From a virus: DNA of 47,481 nt. The notes beneath the pieces were generated by a model that was not told the DNA's origin, did no database searches, and saw nothing but the letters and a program-made list of their open reading frames with translations. The translations under genes and the position numbers were made by a program. Position 1 is the first letter of the stretch. Each line of letters begins with the position of its first letter. This document shows positions 1 to 7,458 of the stretch, piece after piece. The stretch covers positions 1 through 47,481 of IMG/VR virus record IMGVR_UViG_3300046543_000431; one strand, given 5' to 3'.

Positions 1-51
1 AAAGGCGGTTTGTTTTTTTCCTGAGACGCGTTTTTGGACCGTGCCGCCCTT
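1..51. repeat. Left copy of imperfect terminal direct repeat
   Basis: Bases 1-51 match bases 47431-47481 at 48 of 51 positions. The first 30 are identical; differences are at 31, 34 and 50, each T here and A in the right copy. The copy includes a run of seven T and the left arm of the csrA leader hairpin. It suggests a circular or terminally redundant molecule, or a short diverged duplication. An exact assembly overlap would have no mismatches. Confidence 0.85.
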
Positions 52-68
52 TGTGGGAGGGGCGGCAC
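41..68 (+). promoter_or_regulatory. csrA leader hairpin with GGA in loop
   Basis: GTGCCGCCC (41-49) pairs perfectly with GGGCGGCAC (60-68), a 9-bp GC-rich stem closing a 10-nt loop that contains GGGAG, so a GGA lies in the loop. A second GGA lies in the csrA ribosome binding site (AAAGGA, 81-86). CsrA proteins bind GGA in hairpin loops and beside Shine-Dalgarno sites, so this layout fits autoregulation. The structure is read from sequence; the regulatory role is inferred. Confidence 0.55.
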
Positions 69-95
69 AACTCACATACCAAAGGATTTGCAACT

Positions 96-305
96 ATGCT
101 CGTGTTAAGCCGCAAACGAAATCAAGTGACCTACATCGACGTGCCGCCGTCCACGGTCACGCAGCGAATTGCGATCGTCGTGGCGGAAATGGACCGCGAA
201 AAGGTGCGGTTGGCGTTCGACGCACCGACCAGCGTGAAGATCAACCGCAAGGAAGTGCAGGACGAGATCGACGCGCGGGCCAAAGCTGCGGGGGTGACGC
301 CGTGA
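96..305 (+). CDS. csrA: CsrA-family RNA-binding regulator
   Basis: This 69-residue protein begins with MLVLSRK, the hallmark CsrA/RsmA start, and carries the second RNA-contact strand as KVRLAFDAPTSVKINRKEV near residues 37-55, matching the family pattern of VR-APxxVxxxRxE. CsrA dimers bind GGA motifs in mRNA leaders and change translation or stability. The ATG at 96 is chosen because MLVLSRK is the family N-terminus and AAAGGA lies 9 nt upstream; longer readings add no CsrA sequence. Its stop overlaps the next GTG. Carriage by a phage suggests post-transcriptional control of host or phage messages. Family assignment is strong, targets unknown. Confidence 0.9.
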   Translation: MLVLSRKRNQVTYIDVPPSTVTQRIAIVVAEMDREKVRLAFDAPTSVKINRKEVQDEIDARAKAAGVTP

Positions 306-463
306 AGACCAAACGCCCGCGCGGACGCCGCCGGTTCAACGTCGGGAAGAGCGACCACCCGCCCTCGATTAAATCGACGCAAACTCTGGAGGAGTTTTTC
401 TTCCGCATGACGATGGGAAACCAGTGCAAGAGCGTGATAGCACACCCGAAAAAGACGAGGTGA
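302..463 (+). CDS. Small basic hypothetical protein
   Basis: A 53-residue Arg/Lys-rich protein (start VKTKRPRGRRRFNVGK) beginning at a GTG that overlaps the csrA stop by four bases. The following gene has the same kind of overlap, so the set looks translationally coupled. No domain is recognised. The basic N-terminus could contact nucleic acid, but that is only an inference from composition. Confidence 0.6.
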   Translation: MKTKRPRGRRRFNVGKSDHPPSIKSTQTLEEFFFRMTMGNQCKSVIAHPKKTR

Positions 464-723
464 GGCAAGTGACCGCACCCGACTACGACGCGGAAGCCGC
501 AAGACTCTGGTTAGGAACCGATCTTACTGGCCCCGTGCCGGCCTGGAAGACGATGCGTGCCGCCATAGCCGCCGCCCTCCGTCTCGCTCATGCCGCGGGC
601 CGGGCGGAACGGCAGCGGGCGGACGCGGAGATTGTGCGGACGGCGGCGAATGCGGATGTCGCTTACGCTTGCTGTATCGACCTGACCCACGCCATCAAAG
701 AACAAATTGAGGCCACCCCATGA
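460..723 (+). CDS. Hypothetical helical protein
   Basis: An 87-residue Ala-rich, mostly helical protein. The GTG at 460 is preferred because it overlaps the previous stop as GTGA; an ATG at 424 in the same frame would overlap the upstream gene by 40 bases. The end overlaps the next start as ATGA. No family is recognised. It lies in the tightly packed csrA-to-recT run and is probably expressed with it. Confidence 0.6.
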   Translation: MRQVTAPDYDAEAARLWLGTDLTGPVPAWKTMRAAIAAALRLAHAAGRAERQRADAEIVRTAANADVAYACCIDLTHAIKEQIEATP

Positions 724-1085
724 CCCAGCCCCGCAAATCCGCCGTTCGCGTGACCGTCGTGCCGCCCGCGGACGGGTGCGCGCCGACCGTGGTGCTGACT
801 GTGACCCGCGACGGCAAGGTGATCGACGAATGCACCTATGCCTATGCCGTCGTCCCGTGTGAGTTCGCGGGAGCCGTGGCCGTGCGATGGACGCGGTTGG
901 ACCTGGACCGCCCTGAGACGTACCACACGCTTTTTGAGTACCCCGGCGGCAGTCAGTGTGATTGCGTGGCCGGGTGCGCCGGTCGCGTTTTTTGCAAGCA
1001 TTGCGAAGCCTACCGCGTGCTTGCGGCCCGCCGTCTTTTACCCTGCCCGATGCCCGAACCTCGCCCGCAACCGATTGGAGTGTGA
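720..1085 (+). CDS. SWIM-like zinc-finger protein
   Basis: A 121-residue protein whose C-terminal half contains CDC followed after 10 residues by CKHC (about residues 80-95), the CxC...CxH pattern of SWIM zinc fingers, which bind DNA or proteins. The N-terminal half is predicted beta-rich with no recognised domain. It starts at ATGA over the previous stop and ends 4 bases before recT. Stand-alone SWIM-like proteins occur in phage replication and recombination clusters; a DNA-related role is inferred from motif and neighbours. Confidence 0.65.
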   Translation: MTQPRKSAVRVTVVPPADGCAPTVVLTVTRDGKVIDECTYAYAVVPCEFAGAVAVRWTRLDLDRPETYHTLFEYPGGSQCDCVAGCAGRVFCKHCEAYRVLAARRLLPCPMPEPRPQPIGV

Positions 1086-1089
1086 CCCT

Positions 1090-2169
1090 ATGGCGACGCA
1101 AGCCCCGAACCGACCACGCCCGCAGAATGGGCAACCGACCACGACCCACGCGCCGCAGCGAAGCGACGCGGAAAGCCTCTTGGAACAGGTGTTGGCGCGA
1201 ACGCCCGCAAAGGCCAGTGACAATCCGAACGTCCGGCTCGTGGATGACACGCTGGAAATGATGGCCCCGCACATCGAAAAGCTCGTGCCGCCGAAGATGC
1301 GCGGGCAGGGCGCGTGGTTGTGTGCCGTGGCCGCGCAGCACTTCCGCAACAACCCGAATCTCCGCGACTGCCCGCCGGTCGATTTCTGCCGAGCCGTGGG
1401 GCAAGCCGCGCAAATGGGACTCGCGATTGACGGCCAGCTTTGCTACTGCGTGAAGTTCAAGAGCGTGTACCAAGCTCTCCCCGACTGGAAAGGGCTTGTT
1501 GCGGTCGCACGGTCCGCGCGACTCATCAAGGATTGCCAGCCGTTCGTTGTGAAAGAGAACGACAGATTTTCCTACGTCGCGGGCGAAAAGCCGCTGCACG
1601 AATACCCGCCGGGCAACTCGTCTCGCGGCAAGGTCATCGGGGCTTACGCGCTCGTGACGCTGCCCGACGGCACGGTTCGCACGGAATACATGGACCTGGA
1701 AGAACTGAACAAAATCAAGGACTTCGCCCCGTCGAAGAATGGGCCGTGGGGCGGACCGTTCGCGGACGAGATGTACAAAAAATGCCCCGTCCGTCGCGCG
1801 ATGAAGTCGTTCAAATCCGACCCCACCATCCAGCGGGCGCTGGACGCCGAGGAGATCGGCGCGGCCCTGGACGCGACCGAAGCCATCGAACGCGCCGGCA
1901 ACCCCGACCCGCCGCACTTCACCGACGAGGGGCAGCCGCCGACCGCATTGGAGATCCTGCAAGCCAATTTTGAGGCGGCGAAAGACGTTTGCAAGGAGCG
2001 GAAGTTACTGAGCGCCGCCGCGTTCACGAAGCTGATGGATGCGCTGAAGCTGCCGGACCAGAACAAATGGACCGCGGACCACTACAAGACGGCGGGTATC
2101 GCGCTCCAAACGATTATCGACGGGGCGGCCGACGCGGAACCGGAGCGGATGCCGGGGCAGGACGGTTGA
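1090..2169 (+). CDS. recT: RecT-family single-strand annealing protein
   Basis: A 359-residue RecT/Redbeta-type recombinase that would anneal complementary single strands during phage recombination and replication. The core is recognisable from about residue 80 onward: LCAVAAQHFRNNPNLRDCPP, then AAQMGLAIDGQLCYCVKF, the family signature WKGLVAVARSARLI, and a C-terminal KKCPVRRAMK segment that matches family members in place. The first 40 residues are Pro/Gln-rich and probably disordered. The ATG at 1090 follows the upstream stop closely; upstream in-frame readings overlap another gene. No RecE-like exonuclease is adjacent, although a PD-(D/E)XK-like protein lies at 4825-5337. Confidence 0.92.
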   Translation: MATQAPNRPRPQNGQPTTTHAPQRSDAESLLEQVLARTPAKASDNPNVRLVDDTLEMMAPHIEKLVPPKMRGQGAWLCAVAAQHFRNNPNLRDCPPVDFCRAVGQAAQMGLAIDGQLCYCVKFKSVYQALPDWKGLVAVARSARLIKDCQPFVVKENDRFSYVAGEKPLHEYPPGNSSRGKVIGAYALVTLPDGTVRTEYMDLEELNKIKDFAPSKNGPWGGPFADEMYKKCPVRRAMKSFKSDPTIQRALDAEEIGAALDATEAIERAGNPDPPHFTDEGQPPTALEILQANFEAAKDVCKERKLLSAAAFTKLMDALKLPDQNKWTADHYKTAGIALQTIIDGAADAEPERMPGQDG

Positions 2170-2273
2170 TCCACGACGGGGCGGCCGGGGCGAACCTCCC
2201 GACGGTCGCACTGTAGGGCCGCTATTTGCCGTGGCGGGTGGGATGGAACGGCTTTTTCTGACGAGGTATCGCG

Positions 2274-2609
2274 ATGACCGACCTCTTCGCCGAATTCGAC
2301 ACGACCCCGTGCTGGTCCGCCGACGGCACGCCCCTCGCCCGCCCGTCGCACCCGCAGACCTCGCACGACGCCGCCGACGAGTTCCGCGACTGCGGCCAGC
2401 ACGCGGCGGACATGGCGGCGGCACTCGCGGCCGTGAAGCGACACCCCGGCTGCACGGCCGCCGAGATCGAGGCACGCGAAGGCACGCGCGACGGCAAGAT
2501 TCGCAAGCGGCTGGCGGCGCTGGCGGACACGCACGGGCTGATCCGACGGGGGACGGCGCGGACGTGCGGGGTGACGGGGAAGACGGCGCAGACATGGGAA
2601 GCAGTATAG
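2274..2609 (+). CDS. Small winged-helix-like protein
   Basis: A 111-residue protein. The N-terminus contains SHPQTSHDAA, found in many phage proteins that carry a short DNA-binding fold. Residues about 45-95 (AALAAVKRHPGCTAAEIEAR...RLAALADTHGLIRRG) have the spacing of a winged helix-turn-helix. It is likely a DNA-binding accessory protein of the replication region. The 104 bases before it carry no gene I can support. Confidence 0.6.
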   Translation: MTDLFAEFDTTPCWSADGTPLARPSHPQTSHDAADEFRDCGQHAADMAAALAAVKRHPGCTAAEIEAREGTRDGKIRKRLAALADTHGLIRRGTARTCGVTGKTAQTWEAV

Positions 2610-2678
2610 CGCCAGCACGGGCGCACGGAGACGGCACAATGGACATGACTACGCAAGCGACGTACCATAAGGGAAGCT

Positions 2679-2864
2679 ATGGGCAAATCCGCCGAACCCT
2701 GGAATCGACGAATCCGCCGGCTCCGTCGCGCCCGCGACTGGACGCAAGATGTTGCGGCAAAGGCGCTCGGTGTCCCCGTTTCGACCCTGCGCAATTGGGA
2801 ACAGGCACGCACCACGCCGAACCAATTCACCCAAGACGCCATCGAATCCAAACTGAAAAACTGA
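2679..2864 (+). CDS. XRE-family helix-turn-helix regulator
   Basis: A 61-residue single-domain protein with an XRE/Cro-like fold: RIRRLRRARDWTQDVAAKAL, then GVPVSTLRNWEQ as recognition region. Such proteins repress or activate promoters by binding short dyads or direct repeats. An AAGGGAAG ribosome site precedes ATG 2679. Copies of CTACGCT or CTACGC lie on both sides of the gene (2649, 2906, 2926) and are candidate targets. It could set early gene timing or act as a Cro-like partner of the ribbon-helix-helix protein at 43275-43469. Confidence 0.8.
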   Translation: MGKSAEPWNRRIRRLRRARDWTQDVAAKALGVPVSTLRNWEQARTTPNQFTQDAIESKLKN

Positions 2865-2905
2865 CGCAATCGGAAAATCCGGCTTGAAGTTGCCGTCACC
2901 TATTG

Positions 2906-2932
2906 CTACGCTGAACGATTAGAAACTACGCT
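2906..2932. promoter_or_regulatory. Paired CTACGCT operator-like repeats
   Basis: CTACGCT occurs at 2906-2912 and 2926-2932, start-to-start 20 bp, just upstream of the replication gene at 2944. A related ACTACGC occurs at 2648-2654 before the XRE gene. Two sites on one face of the helix between a repressor gene and an operon fit an operator, but binding is inferred. Confidence 0.35.
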
Positions 2933-2943
2933 AGACAATCAGC

Positions 2944-3894
2944 ATGACGCGGGGGCAGGAAATGGCAGCGGGCGGACGATACAAGAAAATCAGCGTGAGG
3001 ATGTGGGGCGACGGCAAGTTCCGCGCTCTTTCCGCGCCACCACCAAACGCTCAGACGTTGTGGATTTATCTTCTAACCGGACCACATACGACCTCGATTC
3101 CGGGGCTTTTTGTGGCCGGGGAATCGGGCTTGGCGGAATCGCTCGGCTGGCCGCTGAAAGGGTTTCGGGAAGGGTTTGGCGAACTGTTACGGGAACGGTT
3201 AGTCGAAGCCGATTTTTCGGCCCGCGTAATCTGGATTCCAAAGGCCATTTTGCACAACCCGCCCGACAACCCGAACGTCGTAAAGTCGTGGAAAATTCAC
3301 TGGTCGGAAATCCCGGAATGCGAGCTTAAAGTCAAGGCGTGGCAACAACTTAAAGGGTTCCTGGAAGGGTTTGGCGAAGGGTTTGCGAAACCATTCGTGG
3401 ATGGTTGCCCAAAGGGTATGGCGAATCAGGAACAGGAACAGGAACAGGAACAGGAACAGGAACAGCCAAAACCCACTCCCTCTTCTCTCCCAAAAAAACC
3501 AGCGCCGCGAAACGGCGTTCCGCTGCCGTTCGCGTCGGAGAGATTCGCCGAAGCGTGGTCGGAGTGGGAGCAACACCGGCGGGAAACGAAAAACCGACTC
3601 ACGCCGGCTACCGTCACGAAGCAGTTTGCCCAACTCGCGGAGATGGGGGAAGAGCAAGCCATCGCGTCGATCAACCAATCCATCGAAAAAGGCTGGCGGG
3701 GTCTTTTCCCCGTCACCGGAAAGGGGAAAGCGAATGCCAGAAAAACTGAAACCTCTGCCGGAAAATTCGACCCAAGCCGCGACTATTCAGCAGGTTTTCC
3801 AGGAATCGCCTTTGCTGAAAACGATGCAGGAGTATCGGGATCAGCGGGCGAAGATGACGCCGGAGGAAATCGCGGAACAGGACCGGAAGCGTGA
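2944..3894 (+). CDS. Phage replisome-organiser-like protein
   Basis: A 316-residue replication protein. Residues about 12-110 (RYKKISVRMWGDGKFRALS, LWIYLLTGPHT, IPGLFVAGESGLAE, LGWPLKGF) form the winged-helix N-terminal domain found in phage replication initiators that sit before DnaC-like loaders. A (Glu-Gln)6 linker encoded by a hexanucleotide repeat follows, then a DnaD-like segment (TKQFAQLAEMGEEQAIASINQSIEKGW). ATG 2962 is an alternative start six residues in. The last 53 codons overlap the dnaC-like gene by 161 bases in another frame and read as low-complexity, so the true functional C-terminus may be near residue 260. Confidence 0.75.
   Translation: MTRGQEMAAGGRYKKISVRMWGDGKFRALSAPPPNAQTLWIYLLTGPHTTSIPGLFVAGESGLAESLGWPLKGFREGFGELLRERLVEADFSARVIWIPKAILHNPPDNPNVVKSWKIHWSEIPECELKVKAWQQLKGFLEGFGEGFAKPFVDGCPKGMANQEQEQEQEQEQEQPKPTPSSLPKKPAPRNGVPLPFASERFAEAWSEWEQHRRETKNRLTPATVTKQFAQLAEMGEEQAIASINQSIEKGWRGLFPVTGKGKANARKTETSAGKFDPSRDYSAGFPGIAFAENDAGVSGSAGEDDAGGNRGTGPEA
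3427..3465 (+). repeat. CAGGAA hexanucleotide tandem repeat
   Basis: Six perfect CAGGAA units (3427-3462) plus a partial seventh encode alternating Gln-Glu inside the replication protein linker. Copy-number changes would keep the frame and alter only linker length. Confidence 0.95.
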
Positions 3895-4531
3895 AGAACG
3901 CTTTCGCGCCGAAGACGAACGACGGGCAAAGGCCGCTCGTCTCGCGGAAGTCGAAAAGCTGGCCCGCAAAATCGGAGAACGGTACAAGCCGAACCGCGTC
4001 GATCTGGCTAACTTCCAGATTTACGACCCGAAGCAAAAAGCCGTCGTCGAAAACGTCCGGCGACTTGCGGCCCGCATCCGCGAATCCGTTGAAGCTGGCG
4101 AGAACGTGATTTTCGTCGGGTCTGTGGGTGTCGGCAAAGATCACCTGATGGCGTGGCTCATGTATCAGGCCGCGCCGGAATTCACCTGCCATTGGGCAAA
4201 CGGTCAAGACATCTTCGGAGCGTTTCGCGATCGAATCGACACCGGCGAAAGTGACGAGTCGGCGTTCAGAATGTTTTCCAATCCGCAGATTCTCGCCATT
4301 TCCGATCCGATCCCACCAGCGGGCGGCCTGGGCAATTGGGACGTGGGAAACCTCTACCGAATCATCGACCAGCGGTATCGGTCCATGAAGCCGATTTGGA
4401 TTTCCGTGAACGCGCAGGATGCCGCCGATCTTGAATCGCGGCTGTCATCGCCAGTGTTCGACCGCGTTCGCGATGGGGCGATTATTTTTCCGTGTTTTTG
4501 GGCATCGTTTCGCGGGCGAGCGAAGGGGTAA
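3734..4531 (+). CDS. DnaC-like AAA+ helicase loader
   Basis: A 265-residue protein resembling DnaC/DnaI/IstB-type ATPases that load the replicative helicase. The N-terminal 80 residues are a charged helical region likely to contact helicase. Walker A is GSVGVGKDH at about residues 129-137, with Asp where Thr or Ser is normal, and ILAISDPIP near 190 fits Walker B. The ATG at 3734 has a strong AAAGGGGAAAG ribosome site and lies 161 bases inside the preceding gene. No phage helicase was found, so host DnaB is the likely partner. The GKD variant may weaken ATP turnover. Confidence 0.8.
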   Translation: MPEKLKPLPENSTQAATIQQVFQESPLLKTMQEYRDQRAKMTPEEIAEQDRKREERFRAEDERRAKAARLAEVEKLARKIGERYKPNRVDLANFQIYDPKQKAVVENVRRLAARIRESVEAGENVIFVGSVGVGKDHLMAWLMYQAAPEFTCHWANGQDIFGAFRDRIDTGESDESAFRMFSNPQILAISDPIPPAGGLGNWDVGNLYRIIDQRYRSMKPIWISVNAQDAADLESRLSSPVFDRVRDGAIIFPCFWASFRGRAKG

Positions 4532-4534
4532 ACC

Positions 4535-4828
4535 ATGCACCGCGACGGCTCAACGTGCGTTCATTGCGGCGACTCCGGTTTCGTCATCGTCCCGATGCTC
4601 GTGGCGTCCGACGGTGGCGAACTCGTGCCGTTCGGCGGCCACGGCTATTACGCCGCCGTCCGCTGCCTGTGTCGTCGCGGCGAGCAAGGCACGGCGGGAA
4701 TCGTGGTGATGCGCCTCGACCGCTACGAGGCCATCAACCCCGGCTGGCGGTCGCAACTGACGGAACGCGACCGCGAGAACCGGCAGGCGCTGGAAGCGAT
4801 CCGAAACACGAAGCGAGAATCAGCATGA
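4535..4828 (+). CDS. Zinc-ribbon-like hypothetical protein
   Basis: A 97-residue protein with CVHCGDSGF at residues 8-16 and CLCRRG near 45, a four-Cys arrangement suggesting one bound zinc. The C-terminal third is a charged helix. It follows the helicase loader by 3 bases and overlaps the nuclease-like gene by ATGA, so it belongs to the replication operon. Function not recognised. Confidence 0.6.
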   Translation: MHRDGSTCVHCGDSGFVIVPMLVASDGGELVPFGGHGYYAAVRCLCRRGEQGTAGIVVMRLDRYEAINPGWRSQLTERDRENRQALEAIRNTKRESA

Positions 4829-5337
4829 CCGAACGTCAGATCCAGACCGCTTTGTTTAGGGATAAAGCGAGCATTTACACCATCATCATGCCGAATTACA
4901 CTCCGGCCAAATGGTTTGAGTGCGACGTGTTTGGTGTGACGAAATCGGGTTACTTCCACGAGTTTGAAATCAAACTGACCAAAGCCGATTTTGAAAAGGA
5001 TAAGGAAAAATCAACGGGCAAGGTCTATGCGAAAGACGCAGACGGCAAATGGTTCAAAACCGGAGGAGTTACCAAACACGGCTTGTTAGCGTGCGGGACC
5101 GAACGCGGGCCGGTGACGTTTACCTATGTCGTTCCAGACGGATTGTTGTCTGTCGAAGATATACCAGAATTCGCTGGATTGCAATACGCCCTGTCGCACA
5201 GAGTCGGCGCGGTGAGACTCCGAACGATCCGCGAACCGCCGCGATTGCACGGTGCGAAATGCGACCCGAAGATTGTGAAACATGCTCATTCTGTTTCCTA
5301 CTGGCGGTTCTGGCGAGAACGGTGCAAACACGATTGA
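4825..5337 (+). CDS. PD-(D/E)XK nuclease-like protein (MmcB-type)
   Basis: A 170-residue protein. Residues about 30-55 read WFECDVFGVTKSGYFHEFEI then K, giving an acidic residue on one strand and E-x-K on the next, the catalytic pattern of PD-(D/E)XK nucleases; the order resembles MmcB-type repair proteins. The start is the ATG at 4825 overlapping the previous stop. Next to rusA and downstream of recT, it could process DNA ends for recombination. No sequence search was possible, so the fold assignment is by motif only. Confidence 0.6.
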   Translation: MTERQIQTALFRDKASIYTIIMPNYTPAKWFECDVFGVTKSGYFHEFEIKLTKADFEKDKEKSTGKVYAKDADGKWFKTGGVTKHGLLACGTERGPVTFTYVVPDGLLSVEDIPEFAGLQYALSHRVGAVRLRTIREPPRLHGAKCDPKIVKHAHSVSYWRFWRERCKHD

Positions 5338-5346
5338 GAACACAAC

Positions 5347-5703
5347 ATGACCACCTTCGGCATCATCATTCCCGACTTCGCGCCGACGCGCACCAACGCG
5401 CTACTCGGCAGCCATTGGGCCAAAGCCGGCCGACTGAAGCGAATTGACCGCGAGATGATCGGCGGGTATTTTCTCGTGGGCCGATTCCCCAAGGCCACGG
5501 GCAAGCGCCGCGTGCGGTTGCGTGTTGTCGTCGACGGCGTTGGGCGCATGGGAGATCCCGACGGCTACCTGAAATCGTGCCTCGACGCCCTGGTGAAGTG
5601 CGGAGCCTTGCTCGACGATTCCGCTCGCTGGTGCGAACTCGAAACGCCGGTTGTCGAGCGCGGGGACTCGCCGCGGACAGAGATAATTCTGACGGACCTT
5701 TAA
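5347..5703 (+). CDS. rusA: RusA-family Holliday junction resolvase
   Basis: A 118-residue protein matching RusA in length and layout: an N-terminal strand followed by TRTNALLGSHW, and the conserved acidic region GDPDGYLKSCLDALVKCGAL at residues 69-88, where Asp70, Asp72 and Asp80 are the expected metal-binding positions. RusA dimers cut four-way junctions symmetrically, resolving recombination intermediates and branched DNA before packaging. It lies 9 bases after the nuclease-like gene in the replication-recombination operon. Confidence 0.88.
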   Translation: MTTFGIIIPDFAPTRTNALLGSHWAKAGRLKRIDREMIGGYFLVGRFPKATGKRRVRLRVVVDGVGRMGDPDGYLKSCLDALVKCGALLDDSARWCELETPVVERGDSPRTEIILTDL

Positions 5704-5719
5704 CCCTGGAGAATGAACA

Positions 5720-6130
5720 ATGGCGAAGTCACAGAAAAACCAAGTTCCGAACGTCAAGCGCGAGAAGTACACGACCTCGCTGAAGGTACAACTGACGCCG
5801 GAGCAGATTGCCGACCGCGCCCACCGTGCGGCCGGCAAGCTCAACGAGCGCGACGAAAAAGAGGACGAACTCAAGGCCCACGCGAAACACGCAAAAGGCG
5901 TCATCGAACAAATCGAAGCCGAAATGCGGCAACTATCGGGCGAAGTGTACAGAGGCACCAGCTACGCGCCGGTCGATTGCGAGCGCGTATACGATTACGC
6001 CGCTGGCACTCTGACCGAAACGCGGCTCGATACGTCCGCGGTCGTGCTGTCTCGCAAGTTGAACGCGGGGGAAATGCAGCGCGAGTTACCGTTCAAGGAC
6101 GCCGACGACGATTCCGGTGACGCGGCTTGA
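5720..6130 (+). CDS. Hypothetical coiled-coil protein
   Basis: A 136-residue highly charged protein with a predicted coiled coil over residues 24-75 (heptad-like Leu/Ile spacing among Glu/Lys) and a small beta-rich segment around 85-115. It resembles the short helical proteins often found after RusA in phages, but I cannot name a family. The 142 bases after it hold no convincing gene. Confidence 0.6.
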   Translation: MAKSQKNQVPNVKREKYTTSLKVQLTPEQIADRAHRAAGKLNERDEKEDELKAHAKHAKGVIEQIEAEMRQLSGEVYRGTSYAPVDCERVYDYAAGTLTETRLDTSAVVLSRKLNAGEMQRELPFKDADDDSGDAA

Positions 6131-6272
6131 TTCGAGCGCACCAGTCGCACGCACTCCTCGATCGTCAGCCCGCCATCGCACAGCAACGCGAGGACGGCGG
6201 GGGAGTGCAGGTTGATGTTCATGGGATAACGGACAGTGCGAATCGGATGCCGGTTCGCGTAGGGGAAACACG

Positions 6273-6539
6273 ATGACCGCCGTGCCGAGGCCGATCAACT
6301 TGCGACGTTCGCCGAAATCCCGTCGCGCGGTGGCGAAGCTGTTGCGCTGCGAGCGATGCCATTGCCCGCTGGTCGAAACCGAGTGCGGATGGTTGGCGTG
6401 TTATTGGCTATGCGACAAACTCAAGAGCAAGGCAGATATGGCTCAGCGACTAATAGACGCCGGGATTGCGAAGAATGAGAAGTGGGCAATTTCGATTATC
6501 GACGAATGGATTAAACGAACTACTAATGCCGACGAATGA
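6273..6539 (+). CDS. Small Cys-containing hypothetical protein
   Basis: An 88-residue protein with CERCHCPL at residues 26-33 and further Cys at 38, 43 and 47, suggesting a compact zinc knuckle, followed by a helical C-terminus. ATGA overlaps the stop, but the downstream gene has its own ribosome site. No family recognised. Confidence 0.5.
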   Translation: MTAVPRPINLRRSPKSRRAVAKLLRCERCHCPLVETECGWLACYWLCDKLKSKADMAQRLIDAGIAKNEKWAISIIDEWIKRTTNADE

Positions 6540-6565
6540 CCGCAGCCACAAAGGAGCGTGTGAGA

Positions 6566-7249
6566 ATGACGACGAACGACACCGACCTGACGCCCGCCCG
6601 CCTCGCCGAACTGCGGTCGATGGCAAGCCTGATGCCCGATTGCAAATTCCACCACTCGTTCACACAGATGTCGCATTGTGTAACCACAAAGGCGGACGGG
6701 TGTGGGAGCATAGTCGCGACGTGCCACGATATGACAGTTCGCGCCCAACAATACGGGGCCGAGTACACCGCTGAATTCGTCGCCGCGTGGGACCGCGAAA
6801 CCTGCCTCGCCGTCGTGGACGAGATCGCGCGGCTGCGGGCCGAGAACGCGGCGCTGGCGAAGGAACTCCAACTATGGAAGCCGTTGACTCCCGCAGAGGC
6901 ACAAGCGGCGTTCGATGAAGCTGAAGCCATGCCGCTATCGGATGAGCGGATCGACGAAATCGTTGCCTTTGCGACGGACCCCGCCGAGCGCCTACCGAAT
7001 AGCCAACAAGCCCAACTCGCGGCAAAGGTGAAGCGATTGCAAAAGACGCTTCAGAACCGCGATTGCGAAATTGAGCAATTAACGAAACGATGGAGTGCAG
7101 AACGCCAAGCACATGCGATCACGGTGGCCGAGAACGACGCGATGGCGGCGGCGTTGGCGACGATCAAGACCGGCGAATACGATAACGCACACGACTGCAA
7201 AGCGGCTGCCCGAATCGCCGCCGACGCACTCGCCAAGAGGAACGCATGA
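6566..7249 (+). CDS. Ead/Ea22-like protein
   Basis: A 227-residue protein resembling lambdoid Ea22-like accessory proteins: TPARLAELRSMAS near the N-terminus, FVAAWDRETCLAVVDEIARL near residues 75-95, then a leucine-zipper-like coiled coil (RLRAENAALAKELQLW) and a second coiled coil around 140-180. ATG 6566 is chosen for the AAAGGAG site 9 bases upstream; ATG 6536, overlapping the previous stop, adds ten residues. Ea22-like proteins are non-essential early proteins of unclear function. Confidence 0.65.
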   Translation: MTTNDTDLTPARLAELRSMASLMPDCKFHHSFTQMSHCVTTKADGCGSIVATCHDMTVRAQQYGAEYTAEFVAAWDRETCLAVVDEIARLRAENAALAKELQLWKPLTPAEAQAAFDEAEAMPLSDERIDEIVAFATDPAERLPNSQQAQLAAKVKRLQKTLQNRDCEIEQLTKRWSAERQAHAITVAENDAMAAALATIKTGEYDNAHDCKAAARIAADALAKRNA

Positions 7250-7458
7250 CCGACTTAGAACAAAAACCGCCGCACGTCGAGAAGTGGAATTGGGATTCCA
7301 TCCTTTCGAGACTTGCCCACAATTGGCCGGTCGGAGAACTCCACCCCAACGTCTTCGACATGGCCGCTGGCTGGTGTGGATGGCACGGCCTAGTGGTTGA
7401 TGAAAAAATGACGATTCACATTGACGGCAAAGAATATGAAGTAAAAAGGAATAAGTGA
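7246..7458 (+). CDS. Small hypothetical protein
   Basis: A 70-residue protein with two Trp-rich segments (WNWDSILSRL, AAGWCGWHGL) and a short beta C-terminus. It overlaps both neighbours by four and one bases, indicating translational coupling. Family not recognised. Confidence 0.55.
   Translation: MTDLEQKPPHVEKWNWDSILSRLAHNWPVGELHPNVFDMAAGWCGWHGLVVDEKMTIHIDGKEYEVKRNK

Noticed and set aside
1-51. Terminal repeats as attL/attR of an integrated prophage
   Set aside because: The integrase and a better att candidate are at 41.6-42.8 kb and gene order runs through the junction; not excluded, but less likely.
511-1962. Long open frame on the minus strand opposite recT
   Set aside because: It is an Arg/Gly/His-rich shadow caused by GC-rich codon bias; the plus strand has a clear RecT and coupled starts.
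5995-6222. 75-codon minus-strand frame starting MNINLHSPAVLALLCDGG
   Set aside because: The first 34 residues look somewhat protein-like, but the rest overlaps a rightward gene, no ribosome site is visible and it would be isolated. Kept as a weak possibility only.
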